Source: an uncultured Collinsella sp.
Lineage (GTDB): Bacteria > Actinomycetota > Coriobacteriia > Coriobacteriales > Coriobacteriaceae
NCBI GenBank assembly: GCA_900541195.1
Contig: UQIY01000008.1
Coordinates: 1 to 55,545 of the forward strand
DNA: 55,545 bases
Reading direction: 5' to 3'
Under the pieces are notes generated by a model. The model was given only the letters and a program-made list of their open reading frames with translations, was not told the origin of the DNA and did not search any database. Position numbers and translations under genes: made by a program. Shown in pieces: positions 1-8,204 of this stretch (position 1 is the first letter of the stretch; every line of letters begins with the position of its first letter).

Positions 1-278
1 GCGAGCAGCAGCGCGTGGCCATCGCCCGCGCGCTGGCCAAGAACCCCAAGCTGCTTTTGTGCGACGAGCCCACGGGTGCACTCGACTACAAAACCGGCAA
101 GCAGATCTTGCAGTTGCTACAGGACACCTGCCGCAAGCAGGACATCACGGTCATTATCATCACCCACAACTCCGCGCTGGCGCCCATGGCCGATCGCCTG
201 ATCCGCTTTAAGAGCGGCCGCGTGGAGAGCGAGACGGTCCAGCAAAATCCCGTGCCTATCGAGACGATCGAGTGGTAG
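1..278 (+). CDS. ABC transporter ATP-binding protein, 3' part only
   Basis: The window opens inside this gene. The first complete codons read EQQRVAIARAL, the end of the ABC signature loop. Walker B follows (LLLCDEPTGALD), then the switch histidine in IIITHN. The D-loop style 'DEPTGALD' and the permease that follows place it in the MacB/LolD-like group of ATPases that pair with FtsX-type permeases. Its role would be to power export or membrane extraction of a substrate (lipid, peptide or drug) by the next gene product. Walker A and the true start lie outside the window. The stop at 276-278 overlaps or nearly touches the permease start, so the two are co-transcribed and probably translationally coupled. 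Confidence 0.93.
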   Translation, partial: EQQRVAIARALAKNPKLLLCDEPTGALDYKTGKQILQLLQDTCRKQDITVIIITHNSALAPMADRLIRFKSGRVESETVQQNPVPIETIEW

Positions 279-3049
279 CGCCCATGGACCAAGATTGCCA
301 AAACAGCCAAAACCACGATACGGAGCACGCGGGCCGCGACCGGGAGTTCGCGACCTACCGTACCGCTCAAAGCTCAAACGATATGGTGCCGACGGTTTTT
401 CGCCGTGGCATCTACCGCACGATTCGGGGCAGTCTTAAGCGCTTCCTATCTATCGTGGTCATCACTGCGCTTGGCGTGAGCGTGATGTGCGGCCTTAAGG
501 CGGGCTGCGAGGATTTGTGCGATTCGGTCGACGCCTATTTTGACCAGCAGAATGTCTATGACATTAACGTGCAGTCGACCTATGGCCTTACGCGCGACGA
601 TCTCGCGGCTATCCAAGAGGTCGACGGCGTCGAGACGGTCGAGGGCATCTACACCGAGACCGCCTACACCGCCGTGGGCACAACGCGCGAGCGCGTGGTC
701 GTGCAAAGTCTCTCCAAGGAGAACATCGATCAGCCGGTGCTCGTGAATGGCGATTTGCCCGAGAGCGCCGATGAGGTCGCGGTGACTTCGAAGTTCCTGA
801 AGGCTTCGGGCAAAAAGCTCGGCGATACGGTGAGCTTTGCCGCCAATGACGCGAGCTCGTCGAACCAAAGCGCCAAGGATCAGTTTGCCGCAGGCGAGTA
901 CACCATTACGGCCGAGGTCCTCGATCCCACTGATGTGAGCTCCGACTCGACAGTCAACGCCTTTCGCGCTGCTTCGGCGGCGGACTATAAGTTCTATGTG
1001 AGCGAGGATGCCGCGACATCTTCTTCCTACTCCGCGGTCCACGTGATCGTCGAGGGAGCCAAGAGCCTCAACTCCTATTCGGATGCCTACACGACAAAGA
1101 TCAACGAGGTCAAAGGCAATATCGAGAAGATCCGCGAGGAGCGCGAGAAGGCGCGCGCTCAGGAGCTGACGGTCGACACGCCGGCAAGCTTGGATGCGGC
1201 CGAGCGTCAGACCGCCATGCTCTTTGGGATCGAGCAGGATAACATCAACCGTATGGCCGAGGGCAGCGAGGAGCGCGTCCAGGCTCAGACCGAGTTGGAC
1301 CAGCGCCGCGCCGCCGCCGACCAGCATTTTGCCGATGCCCGCGCCGAGCTTTCCGATCTGGGCGAATGCACCTGGTACATTCAGGACCGCGGTAACATCG
1401 CAAGCTACTCGAGCGTCGAGAGCGACAGTTCTTCGATCGAGGCCATCGCCACGGTTTTCCCATTTATCTTCTTTGTCGTTGCTGTGCTCATCAGTCTTAC
1501 CACCGCCACGCGCATGGTCGAGGAGGAGCGCACGCTCATCGGCCTGTACAAGGCACTCGGCTATTCGAGCGGGCGTATTCTGTCCAAATACGTGGACTAT
1601 GCGCTGTGGGCGTGTCTGATTGGCGGCGTGCTCGGCAACATTATCGGATTTGTGGGCCTGCCGCTGTTCCTGTTTACGGTGTTCGACGACATGTATTCAC
1701 TGCCTCAGATGCTGCTTTCGTACGACATCGTGTCGTCGCTCGTGTCGGTGGCGCTGTTTGCCGTGGGCGTGGTGGGCGCTACGATTATCGCCTGCCGCCA
1801 CGAGATGGCCGAGACCCCAGCCTCACTCATGCGCCCCAAGGCCCCGCGCGCTGGCTCGCGCATCTTGCTTGAGCGTATCGGCTTTATCTGGCGTCGCATG
1901 GGCTTTTTGAACAAGGTGGCGGCGCGTAACCTGTTCCGCTACAAAAAGCGCGCCTTTATGACCATCTTCGGTATCGCCGGCTGCACGGCACTCGTGATCT
2001 GCGGAATGGGCATCCGTGATACGTCGGTGGCGCTTTCGCCCAAACAGTACGGGCATATCACGCGCTACGACCTGCTGGCGGTCGCCAATCCCGACGATTT
2101 TTCGCAGACGTGCGCGGCATTGGATGAGCGCAGCGCGGCCAATGATTTCAACGTGACCGTGACTTCGACCCTGCCGATTATGACCGACAACGTCACCTTT
2201 ACGTTTGGCGGCAAGAGCGAGACCGTGCAGCTGATCGTGGTGCCCGATGACCGCACGAGTGACTTGGGCGATTACGTGCGCCTGGAGGATGAGTCCAAAG
2301 AGCCGCTGTCTTTGCGTGACGGAGACGTGTATCTGAGCAAAAGTTCACAGCTGGTGCTGGGGATTCAGCCGGGCGATACAGCACACGTCCAGGATTCATC
2401 GCTCAATGTTGCCAAGGTCAAAGTCAGCGACATCTCGCTCAACTATCTGGGCAACACGCTTTACATGACGCAGGGCACCTATGAGCGCTCGTTCGGTCGA
2501 AGCGCACGCCTTAACGGCGTCTTTGTGCTGCTTAAGGGTTCGTCGGCCGACCAGATTGCGTTTAGCAAGAATCTTAAGAGTGACGGTTGGCTTACGATTT
2601 CGAGTACGGCCGAGCATTGGGAGAACTATGAGGCGAACTTTACGATTATCAATTCGGTCGTGGTGCTCGTGACCTTTATGGCGGCGTGCCTGTCGTTTGT
2701 GGTGGTTTTTACGCTGTCCAACACGAATATCTCCGAGCGCGAACGCGAGCTGGCGACCATCAAGGTGCTGGGCTTCCGTCGCGGCGAGGTGCACCATTAC
2801 GTCAACAAGGAGACGTTGATCCTCACGGCGATCGGCGCTGCGCTGGGCGTGCCGCTGGGCGGCTTGCTGGCCGAGAGTTTTACGTACATTTTGCAGATGC
2901 CGTCGCTGTACTTTGACGTCGAGGTCGAGCCGCTAAGCTACGTGCTCGCCGTGGTGCTTTCCTTCGGCTTTACGTTTATCGTCAACCTCGCCACCAATCG
3001 TACCCTCAATAGGATCGACATGGTCGGCGCCCTCAAGAGTGCCGAGTAA
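272..3049 (+). CDS. FtsX-like ABC transporter permease (two FtsX domains)
   Basis: A 925-residue membrane protein. A basic N-terminus leads into a first membrane segment (about 55-75), then a long polar, probably extracytoplasmic domain to about residue 385 with a Glu/Arg-rich helical part (275-345). A three-helix FtsX core follows (about 390-525). A second unit repeats this plan: helix near 565, soluble domain, and three helices near 795-920. The sequence VEEERTLIGLYKALGYSS and the later ERERELATIKVLGFRRGE are the conserved cytoplasmic loops of FtsX permeases, one per half. Two FtsX units in one chain fit the large MacB-like/BceB-like permeases of Gram-positive bacteria. GTG at 272 and ATG at 284 are both possible starts and neither has a clear ribosome site. 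The substrate is unknown. Confidence 0.9.
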   Translation: MVAPMDQDCQNSQNHDTEHAGRDREFATYRTAQSSNDMVPTVFRRGIYRTIRGSLKRFLSIVVITALGVSVMCGLKAGCEDLCDSVDAYFDQQNVYDINVQSTYGLTRDDLAAIQEVDGVETVEGIYTETAYTAVGTTRERVVVQSLSKENIDQPVLVNGDLPESADEVAVTSKFLKASGKKLGDTVSFAANDASSSNQSAKDQFAAGEYTITAEVLDPTDVSSDSTVNAFRAASAADYKFYVSEDAATSSSYSAVHVIVEGAKSLNSYSDAYTTKINEVKGNIEKIREEREKARAQELTVDTPASLDAAERQTAMLFGIEQDNINRMAEGSEERVQAQTELDQRRAAADQHFADARAELSDLGECTWYIQDRGNIASYSSVESDSSSIEAIATVFPFIFFVVAVLISLTTATRMVEEERTLIGLYKALGYSSGRILSKYVDYALWACLIGGVLGNIIGFVGLPLFLFTVFDDMYSLPQMLLSYDIVSSLVSVALFAVGVVGATIIACRHEMAETPASLMRPKAPRAGSRILLERIGFIWRRMGFLNKVAARNLFRYKKRAFMTIFGIAGCTALVICGMGIRDTSVALSPKQYGHITRYDLLAVANPDDFSQTCAALDERSAANDFNVTVTSTLPIMTDNVTFTFGGKSETVQLIVVPDDRTSDLGDYVRLEDESKEPLSLRDGDVYLSKSSQLVLGIQPGDTAHVQDSSLNVAKVKVSDISLNYLGNTLYMTQGTYERSFGRSARLNGVFVLLKGSSADQIAFSKNLKSDGWLTISSTAEHWENYEANFTIINSVVVLVTFMAACLSFVVVFTLSNTNISERERELATIKVLGFRRGEVHHYVNKETLILTAIGAALGVPLGGLLAESFTYILQMPSLYFDVEVEPLSYVLAVVLSFGFTFIVNLATNRTLNRIDMVGALKSAE

Positions 3050-3105
3050 CCTGTCCTGGGATTCAAGTTCTAGCGAGCTGCCGACGCGCCCGCAGCAGCG
3101 TTTTT

Positions 3106-3408
3106 GCATAAACCGCCCCGCCAAATGCATATTTCGGCGGGGCGATTGCTTTTTGCCCACAGGTACCCCCGGGGGCGGCGTGCAAATTCCGGAGTATTCA
3201 GCATCCCGGAGTCCGCGGGCGCGGGGGCGGGAGTGCAAAACTGCGCTGAAAGCTCCGATTCTGAGCCCAAACGCCTCTAGAGCCGCTCGTTTTTTACAGG
3301 ATGCGGCCCATGGTGCCTGCCTTTCGCCCAAAATCCAGTATGCAGGCACCCTCGGCTGCTGAATACTCCCAAAAATGCACGCCGCATCCTACCCTAGGCA
3401 CCCGTAGC
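3106..3408 (+). repeat. 303-bp repeat R1, copy 1
   Basis: Starts about 57 bases after the permease stop. It matches 5415-5717 over its full 303 bases with no insertion or deletion, though many single bases differ. It contains a perfect hairpin with arms CGCCCCGCC and GGCGGGGCG (from 3113). An inner 201-bp part (3180-3380) has imperfect terminal inverted repeats that share GTGCA and GGAGTATTCAGCA. A 9-bp stem GGTGCCTGC/GCAGGCACC lies inside (3312-3350). No transposase gene is present. A reading frame stays open through both copies, but no start codon with a ribosome site was found, so it is called non-coding. Confidence 0.8.
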
Positions 3409-3422
3409 TACTCTGCGGGTGC
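3399..3422 (+). terminator. hairpin after repeat R1, weak terminator candidate
   Basis: GCACCCG and CGGGTGC form a 7-bp GC-rich stem directly after the first R1 copy. No T tract follows, so it is only a possible transcription end for the ABC permease. Confidence 0.35.
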
Positions 3423-3437
3423 GTGGCCTGATAGTAA

Positions 3438-3502
3438 GTTGCGGTGGAATAGTTCCTGTTTGGCATAGCAGAGCCATAAAACAGGAACTATTCCACCGCA
3501 AC
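3438..3502. repeat. hairpin repeat R2, copy 1 (perfect 24-bp arms)
   Basis: Arms at 3438-3461 and 3479-3502 are perfect reverse complements, beginning GTTGCGGTGGAATAG. The 17-base loop holds a second small stem (TGGC/GCCA). The outer foot GTTGCGGTG recurs at 4661 and 54893. It lies between convergent or unlinked features and codes for nothing. It looks like a REP-type mobile palindrome. Confidence 0.85.
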
Positions 3503-3688
3503 ATATTGAGAGGGCTCTTGGCTGTTATGCGTACTGACATTTGTCATGAAATGGCAGGCCATTAGGGGGTTGCTACTCGTAGTTGCGGTAGGGTTGGGGC
3601 AGATTCTAACTAGAAATGGTGGTCGCTACCGGTTATTCTCGGCATACTCGGCTCACTCGATTACGGTCGCCACATGAAAGGAACCACT

Positions 3689-4609
3689 ATGGATCTTGCG
3701 ATGGCACAGCGCCTCATCGATCGCCGCAAAGCTGCCGGTCTTTCCCAGGAGGCTCTTGCTGCCCAGTTGGGCGTAAGCCGCCAAGCTGTCAGCAAATGGG
3801 AACGCAGCGAATCCTCGCCCGATACCGATAACCTTATTGCGCTCGCCGCGCTGTATGGCGTGTCACTGGATGAGTTGCTATATGGGGAAGCGGCTAGCGA
3901 TGTCGACACCTCGGCCGACGATGACGTTGACGCCAATAATTCAGGCGAGTCTGAAGGCGCCGAGTCTTCTACCGAGCACGTGGATCCTGACGGCAAGCCA
4001 CTTGTCGATATTTCTCTCGCACGCGGTATCCATGTTATTGATCCCAACAAAGGCGAAGAGGCTCATGTTGGTTGGAGTGGCATCCACGTGGCTAACGAGC
4101 GCAAGGGTGAAGAGGTCCATGTGGGGCCGGGCGGATTGCATATCGATACGCTAGAGGATGATGGACACAGTGTACATACCAATGACGACGGCACCGTCAC
4201 CATCGACGGCGAGACGTTTTCCAGCTGGAAAGAGGCACACGACAAGCTCGACCATCATGGCAAGCATTTCCACACCAAGATCGGTCGCGCATGGAACGAG
4301 TTTCCCTTTCCTGCACTTGTCGTCCTCGCCTATCTCGCGCTCGGCATTGTCTGCGGCACGTGGGGTATGGGGTTCTTTCTGGTCTTTCTGATTCCCGTCT
4401 ACGAGGCGATGGGCGACTTTATCGACCGGCATCATCTCTCCAAGCTGATCGGCGTCGTCTATGCAACAGCCGCCATTGCCTGGTTCCTCTATATGTGGCT
4501 TTGTTTGGCACAGCCCCATCCCGCATGGGTCATCCTCATCACGATTCCCTTCATAGAGGCACTCATGTGCTGGTGCCGAAAGCAATGGAAGCGCCGCAAA
4601 CAAGCCTAA
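3689..4609 (+). CDS. XRE-family regulator with 18-residue repeats and C-terminal membrane domain
   Basis: A 306-residue protein. Residues 5-60 are a classic XRE/Cro helix-turn-helix (GLSQEALAAQLGVSRQAVSK). An acidic linker follows (70-100). Next comes a repeated motif with an 18-residue period, GIHV-x4-KGEE-x-HVG (113-130 and 131-148, with a third partial start at 149). A basic and His-rich stretch precedes four hydrophobic helices (about 206-300), and the end is basic. The ATG at 3689 is chosen because GAAAGGA sits 6 bases upstream; the ATG at 3674 lies inside that site's neighbourhood and has none. It is probably a membrane-tethered DNA-binding protein sensing envelope or intracellular state. 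The ligand is unknown and it stands alone between repeats. Confidence 0.85.
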   Translation: MDLAMAQRLIDRRKAAGLSQEALAAQLGVSRQAVSKWERSESSPDTDNLIALAALYGVSLDELLYGEAASDVDTSADDDVDANNSGESEGAESSTEHVDPDGKPLVDISLARGIHVIDPNKGEEAHVGWSGIHVANERKGEEVHVGPGGLHIDTLEDDGHSVHTNDDGTVTIDGETFSSWKEAHDKLDHHGKHFHTKIGRAWNEFPFPALVVLAYLALGIVCGTWGMGFFLVFLIPVYEAMGDFIDRHHLSKLIGVVYATAAIAWFLYMWLCLAQPHPAWVILITIPFIEALMCWCRKQWKRRKQA

Positions 4610-4660
4610 GCCGTTCCAACCCGTCAACAATGCTTGGCCAACGCCGCTCGCCCCTTCCAA

Positions 4661-4724
4661 GTTGCGGTGAAATACGGACCGTTGAGGACCTTGGAGCGTC
4701 TAACAGTCCCGATTTCACCGCAAC
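4661..4724. repeat. hairpin repeat R2, copy 2
   Basis: Arms at 4661-4683 and 4702-4724 share the GTTGCGGTGAAAT foot exactly, with a few mismatches nearer the loop. Same family as 3438-3502. It lies 51 bases after the XRE gene stop. Confidence 0.8.
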
Positions 4725-5055
4725 TCGCGAATGGACAGGGCAATTCCAACACGGGAACTGGCATTTAACTCGCCGCATGCCACGAAAAGGGCCGATTTAC
4801 TACGATGAACGCAATGAGGCTGACCACACTTATCTTTTTCGAAAATCGGCAAGCCATCTACCTGCGGTTTTTAATTCACAATGTTCATCATGGTCGAGGG
4901 TGCAGTAGTAAACGTAGTAGATAGGCCCATTTTGTGGCGCACGGTTCATTCAGGTTCATACTCGAAGAACGAAGGTCCCTTGATCCACGGTTGCGAGCAA
5001 AATACCAAATAGAATAGAGTCGTTTGGCAAAGTCCGCTTGTCGAGTGGAGGAAGC
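4725..5055. other. intergenic stretch without a recognised gene
   Basis: About 330 bases between hairpin R2 copy 2 and the next gene. The base composition is more AT-rich than the flanking genes. No reading frame with a ribosome site, no tRNA and no strong hairpin was seen. It presumably holds the promoter of the gene at 5056. Confidence 0.5.
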
Positions 5056-5385
5056 ATGGGCGAGCTAGCTGAAAGCGACTGGAAGCTGTTTAAAGAGCTG
5101 CTCCCAAAATGGCAAGAAAGCTATATGGAAATGCTCATCGGCCAGTACATCGAGATACTGAACGGTGGCAGTGAAGCGTCCAGTAGATTTTGGGCGTTAG
5201 AAGAGCGTATCAATAGGGACAAGCTGTCCTCAGGAGTGCTTGTGAACGATATTCGCCGCAGCACCATGCGTTATGAGATAGCCAACTTGCTTTCCGATAA
5301 CGTTATCACGCTCGACGACCTTGACGGTTTCACCGAAGACATTAAGGGCTACGCACGACGTTGCATCGGTCGGCAAGAACGCTGA
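5056..5385 (+). CDS. small protein of unknown function
   Basis: A 109-residue soluble, mostly helical, charged protein (MGELAESDWKLFKELLPKWQ at the start). No membrane segment, signal peptide or Cys cluster is visible. The ATG at 5056 has GGAGGA 5 bases upstream; an in-frame TTG at 5038 is less likely. It resembles small helical proteins of unknown role that I cannot assign to a named family. It stands alone between repeats R2 and R1, has lower GC than its neighbours and may have been acquired. Confidence 0.7.
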   Translation: MGELAESDWKLFKELLPKWQESYMEMLIGQYIEILNGGSEASSRFWALEERINRDKLSSGVLVNDIRRSTMRYEIANLLSDNVITLDDLDGFTEDIKGYARRCIGRQER

Positions 5386-5414
5386 GCGACATGCGCATCC
5401 ACAGCCGCTGTACT

Positions 5415-5717
5415 GCATAAACCGCCCCGCCGGATGCATATTTCGGCTGGGTGGTTGCTTTTTGCCCACGGGTATCCCCGGGGGCGGCGTGCAAATTCCG
5501 GAGTATTCAGCATCCCGGAGTCCGCGGGCGCGGGAATGGGTGCACAAAACCGCGTTGAAAGCCTTGATTATGAGCCCTCGGCACCTCAAGGATCGCTCAT
5601 TTTTACAGCATACGGCTCATGGCGCCTGCTTTTCGCCCAAAATCCAGTATGCAGGCACCCACGGCTGCTGAAAACTCCCAAAAATGCACGCTGCACCCCA
5701 CCCTAGGCACCCGCAGC
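5415..5717 (+). repeat. 303-bp repeat R1, copy 2
   Basis: Same length and orientation as 3106-3408, again starting just after the stop of a plus-strand gene (29 bases). The first hairpin is imperfect here. The inner 201-bp part runs 5489-5689 with one extra mismatch in its terminal inverted repeat. Differences from copy 1 cluster at about 5535-5555 and 5579-5600, and the ends are almost identical. Confidence 0.8.
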
Positions 5718-5724
5718 AAGAAGG

Positions 5725-5905
5725 CGAATAGCCTCGGTCTCCCTAGTTACCGTAGGAGGCCCCAGGGCTTACCTTCCAAATCTTTCCGCAGGATGGAAGG
5801 ATCCCGCCGCGCGAAGCGCACGGCGGGATCCTAACGTGTCCGAGGACGATTTGGGAGGTAAGCCCTGGGGCCTCCGATGGGGGCGGTTCCAGCCGAGGCT
5901 ATTCG
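5725..5905. repeat. 181-bp interrupted palindrome at the 3' end of the phosphofructokinase gene
   Basis: Three paired blocks are centred on 5815. CGAATAGCCTCGG (5725-5737) pairs with 5893-5905. A 28-bp block (5755-5782) pairs with 5848-5875 with one mismatch. AGGATCCCGCCG (5798-5809) pairs with 5821-5832. The gaps between blocks are 17 and 15 bases on both sides yet do not pair. The right outer block includes the phosphofructokinase stop codon. The apex hairpin with the following short T run could terminate minus-strand transcription. Confidence 0.85.
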
Positions 5906-6978
5906 TCGCCGAAGCTGATGCCCAGCGCCTTGGCCTCGCGCACCAGATCGCTCTGGGGGTCGACAAACTTGAGCTTGCCGGCGACATCCTCGAGCGGCAT
6001 GTGGCACATCTTGCCGTCACGCAGGGCGATCATGTAGCCAAACTCGCCGCGTAGGCAGCCAAGCGCGGCCTCGACGCCGCACTGGGTCGCAAAGATGCGG
6101 TCCTGAGCGTCGGGCTGGCCGCCGCGCTGCGTGTGACCTGGGATGGCGACGCGGGTCTCGCGACCGGTCTTGGCCTCGATCTCCTTGGCGATGTCGTACA
6201 CGATTGACGGGCTCGTGCGCTCGGCGAGCTTCTTCTTGTACTCCTTCTTGGACAGCGCTGCGTCCTCCTTGGAGATAGCGCCCTCGGCGACGGCCACGAT
6301 GGTAAAGCGGCTGCCGGTCTCCATGCGATGCTCGATGGTCTTGATGACGTTATCCATGTCGTAGGGAATCTCGGGAATCAAGATGACATCTGCGCCGCCC
6401 GCGACGCCGGCATACAGCGGGATCCAGCCAACCTTGTGGCCCATGATCTCGATAACGAACACGCGCCCGTGACTCGACGCGGTGGTGTGGATGTCGTCGA
6501 TGCACTTGGTAGCGACGTCGATGGCGCTCGTAAAGCCAAACGTCAACTCGGTGCCCCAAGTGTCGTTATCGATGGTCTTGGGCAGGGCGATAACGTTGAG
6601 GCCCTCTTCGCGCAGGCGGTTGGCGGTCTTGGTGGAGCCGTTGCCGCCCAGCATAAACAGGCAGTCGAGCTGCAGCTTGTGATAGGTGTGGACCATCGCG
6701 GGCACCTTCTCGACGCCATCGGCCTCGGGAACATCCAGGCGCTTGAACGGCGTACGGCTCGTGCCCAGGATGGTGCCGCCGCGGGTGAGGATGCCGCTAA
6801 AATCGGCGGGCGTCATGACGCGGAATCTGCTGTAGATAAGGCCCTGGTAGCCGTCCTCAAAACCATAGATCTCGATAGGTTCTTCGCTATTGGTCATAAG
6901 CGTTTTGACGATGCCGCGCATGGTGGCGTTGAGTGCCTGGCAGTCGCCGCCACTGGTAAGAAGACCGATCCTAAGCAT
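5899..6978 (-). CDS. pfkA: 6-phosphofructokinase (mixed ATP/PPi signature)
   Basis: A 359-residue group A phosphofructokinase that phosphorylates fructose 6-phosphate at C1 in glycolysis. Visible motifs are LTSGGDCQALNA (phosphate loop), GTILGTSRTPF, GGNGS (111-115), PKTIDND (133-139, with the catalytic Asp), the substrate loop IEIMGHKVGW and PGHTQRGG. Gly114, where PPi enzymes have Asp, is ATP-like, but Lys134 in PKTIDND is typical of PPi-dependent enzymes, so the phosphoryl donor cannot be assigned by motif. Gln replaces the usual Pro in the GGDCPG loop. GGAAGGA lies 7 bases before the ATG. Its 3' end forms one arm of the 181-bp palindrome. It is monocistronic. Confidence 0.93.
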   Translation of the reverse strand: MLRIGLLTSGGDCQALNATMRGIVKTLMTNSEEPIEIYGFEDGYQGLIYSRFRVMTPADFSGILTRGGTILGTSRTPFKRLDVPEADGVEKVPAMVHTYHKLQLDCLFMLGGNGSTKTANRLREEGLNVIALPKTIDNDTWGTELTFGFTSAIDVATKCIDDIHTTASSHGRVFVIEIMGHKVGWIPLYAGVAGGADVILIPEIPYDMDNVIKTIEHRMETGSRFTIVAVAEGAISKEDAALSKKEYKKKLAERTSPSIVYDIAKEIEAKTGRETRVAIPGHTQRGGQPDAQDRIFATQCGVEAALGCLRGEFGYMIALRDGKMCHMPLEDVAGKLKFVDPQSDLVREAKALGISFGDE

Positions 6979-7016
6979 GATGAATCCTTCCGGGCAAGTT
7001 ATAACATGCGCATAAG

Positions 7017-7049
7017 TTTACCCCCGCACACTGTTGATACGGGGGTAAA
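7017..7049. terminator. hairpin between the amide hydrolase and phosphofructokinase genes
   Basis: TTTACCCCCG pairs perfectly with CGGGGGTAAA across a 13-base loop. It sits downstream of the minus-strand hydrolase gene and upstream of the phosphofructokinase gene. The T run after it on the minus strand is short. Confidence 0.6.
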
Positions 7050-7118
7050 ACGTGTTAGCTCAAGCGTATGGAAATGTAAACAACGTCAGGCGAGCGTAAG
7101 GCCGACGGGTCTGGCTCC

Positions 7119-8204
7119 TTACAGTGCGAAGGCGTCGACGTCGCCCCAGTGGCGGCGCAGCGTAATAGCGGCGGCGGGTTCGGTATTGTCAAAGACGACC
7201 GACCACTGCGTATTGCTGGTGATGTCTTCCGGATTGGGTTCTTGCGCTGCGGCGCGCAGGGCTTCCCAGACAATCGTTTCGTCCTGGGCACCGACATGGG
7301 CGTCAAGGACATCGGCGATCGCGACGGCGCGCTCTTTACCATGGCCCAGCTCGCCATTCTTTTGGTTGGGCAGCACTTCGTTGCCATAGCAGGCGTAGAA
7401 GTTCGTAACCTGGCGTACAGGAGTCGCTTTGAAAGCGCGGTCCGGATCGTGCGGATCCCACTCTGCTACGCGCGCGTCACCGGCGGCGTCGTTGATAAAG
7501 AAGTGGTAATCGCGTCCTGCCATGGCGTGCATGTCGTAGGCGGAAAGCAGGTCGACAGCTTCTTGCGTGGTGGCGGCACGGTCGAGCACCAGACGGATGG
7601 CGAGCGAGGTGTTGATGACGGGCCGTTGCGTGTCCTGGTCACAGGGCTTGGAATCCAGGGTGAGTACGGCAATGGACACGCCGCATTCGTTAACACCGTC
7701 GAGCTGGGCAAACGGGCCCATCAACGCCGCGGCGCGTCCGGCGACGGAGTCAAGCGGTGTGTTATCACCCAGGTTGTTAAGGGCGGCAAACCCGATGGAG
7801 GCATAGCCGCCGCGTGGGTGATTGCGCACCAGCAGCGCCGAGGTGTCGTCCTTAAAGTCGTAATTGCGACCGGTGCGCACGCGGCCTTCGGCATCTATGG
7901 CAGCAAAGGCGCTGCAGGCAAACTGGGGCGCCTGGACATGTGCTGGAACGCCGGGCAACACCTGCGCCACCACAGCATCGATGTAGGCCTGGTCGTCGCG
8001 CACGCCAGCGGCGATGATGCGATCAAGATCGTAGCCGTAGGCGATGTCGATTGCGTACAGGTCATAGCCGTCTGCGTAGCAGGTCAAGCGTTTGAGCGAC
8101 GCGACGGACTTGATTTGCTTGCGGTAAACGATGCCGGTGGCAGCGGCAAGGCCGACGGTGACTCCCGCGACACCGCAGGCGATGGCAATGTTACGTGGCT
8201 TCAT
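7119..8204 (-). CDS. membrane-anchored linear amide C-N hydrolase (choloylglycine hydrolase/C45-like Ntn fold)
   Basis: A 361-residue protein. A hydrophobic segment at about 7-27 is a signal anchor. Residue Cys97 in QFACSAF, followed by GRNYDF (112-117), GVNECGVSIAV and a C-terminal WSVVFDN, matches the Ntn-hydrolase fold of choloylglycine hydrolases, penicillin V acylases and related amidases, where a Cys freed by self-cleavage attacks an amide. Here the Cys is far from the N-terminus, so activation would need cleavage after Ala96. The substrate could be N-acyl amino acids, peptides or bile-salt-like amides; sequence alone does not tell. GAGAGGAG lies upstream of the ATG. It is divergent from the M18 aminopeptidase gene. 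Confidence 0.82.
   Translation of the reverse strand: MKPRNIAIACGVAGVTVGLAAATGIVYRKQIKSVASLKRLTCYADGYDLYAIDIAYGYDLDRIIAAGVRDDQAYIDAVVAQVLPGVPAHVQAPQFACSAFAAIDAEGRVRTGRNYDFKDDTSALLVRNHPRGGYASIGFAALNNLGDNTPLDSVAGRAAALMGPFAQLDGVNECGVSIAVLTLDSKPCDQDTQRPVINTSLAIRLVLDRAATTQEAVDLLSAYDMHAMAGRDYHFFINDAAGDARVAEWDPHDPDRAFKATPVRQVTNFYACYGNEVLPNQKNGELGHGKERAVAIADVLDAHVGAQDETIVWEALRAAAQEPNPEDITSNTQWSVVFDNTEPAAAITLRRHWGDVDAFAL

Noticed and set aside
3039..3362. Open frame running through repeat R1 copy 1, alike to one at 5321-5671
   Set aside because: The similarity comes from the shared 303-bp DNA repeat. No start codon with a ribosome site lies inside the shared part, and differences between copies are not concentrated in third codon positions. 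A coding role is not fully excluded.
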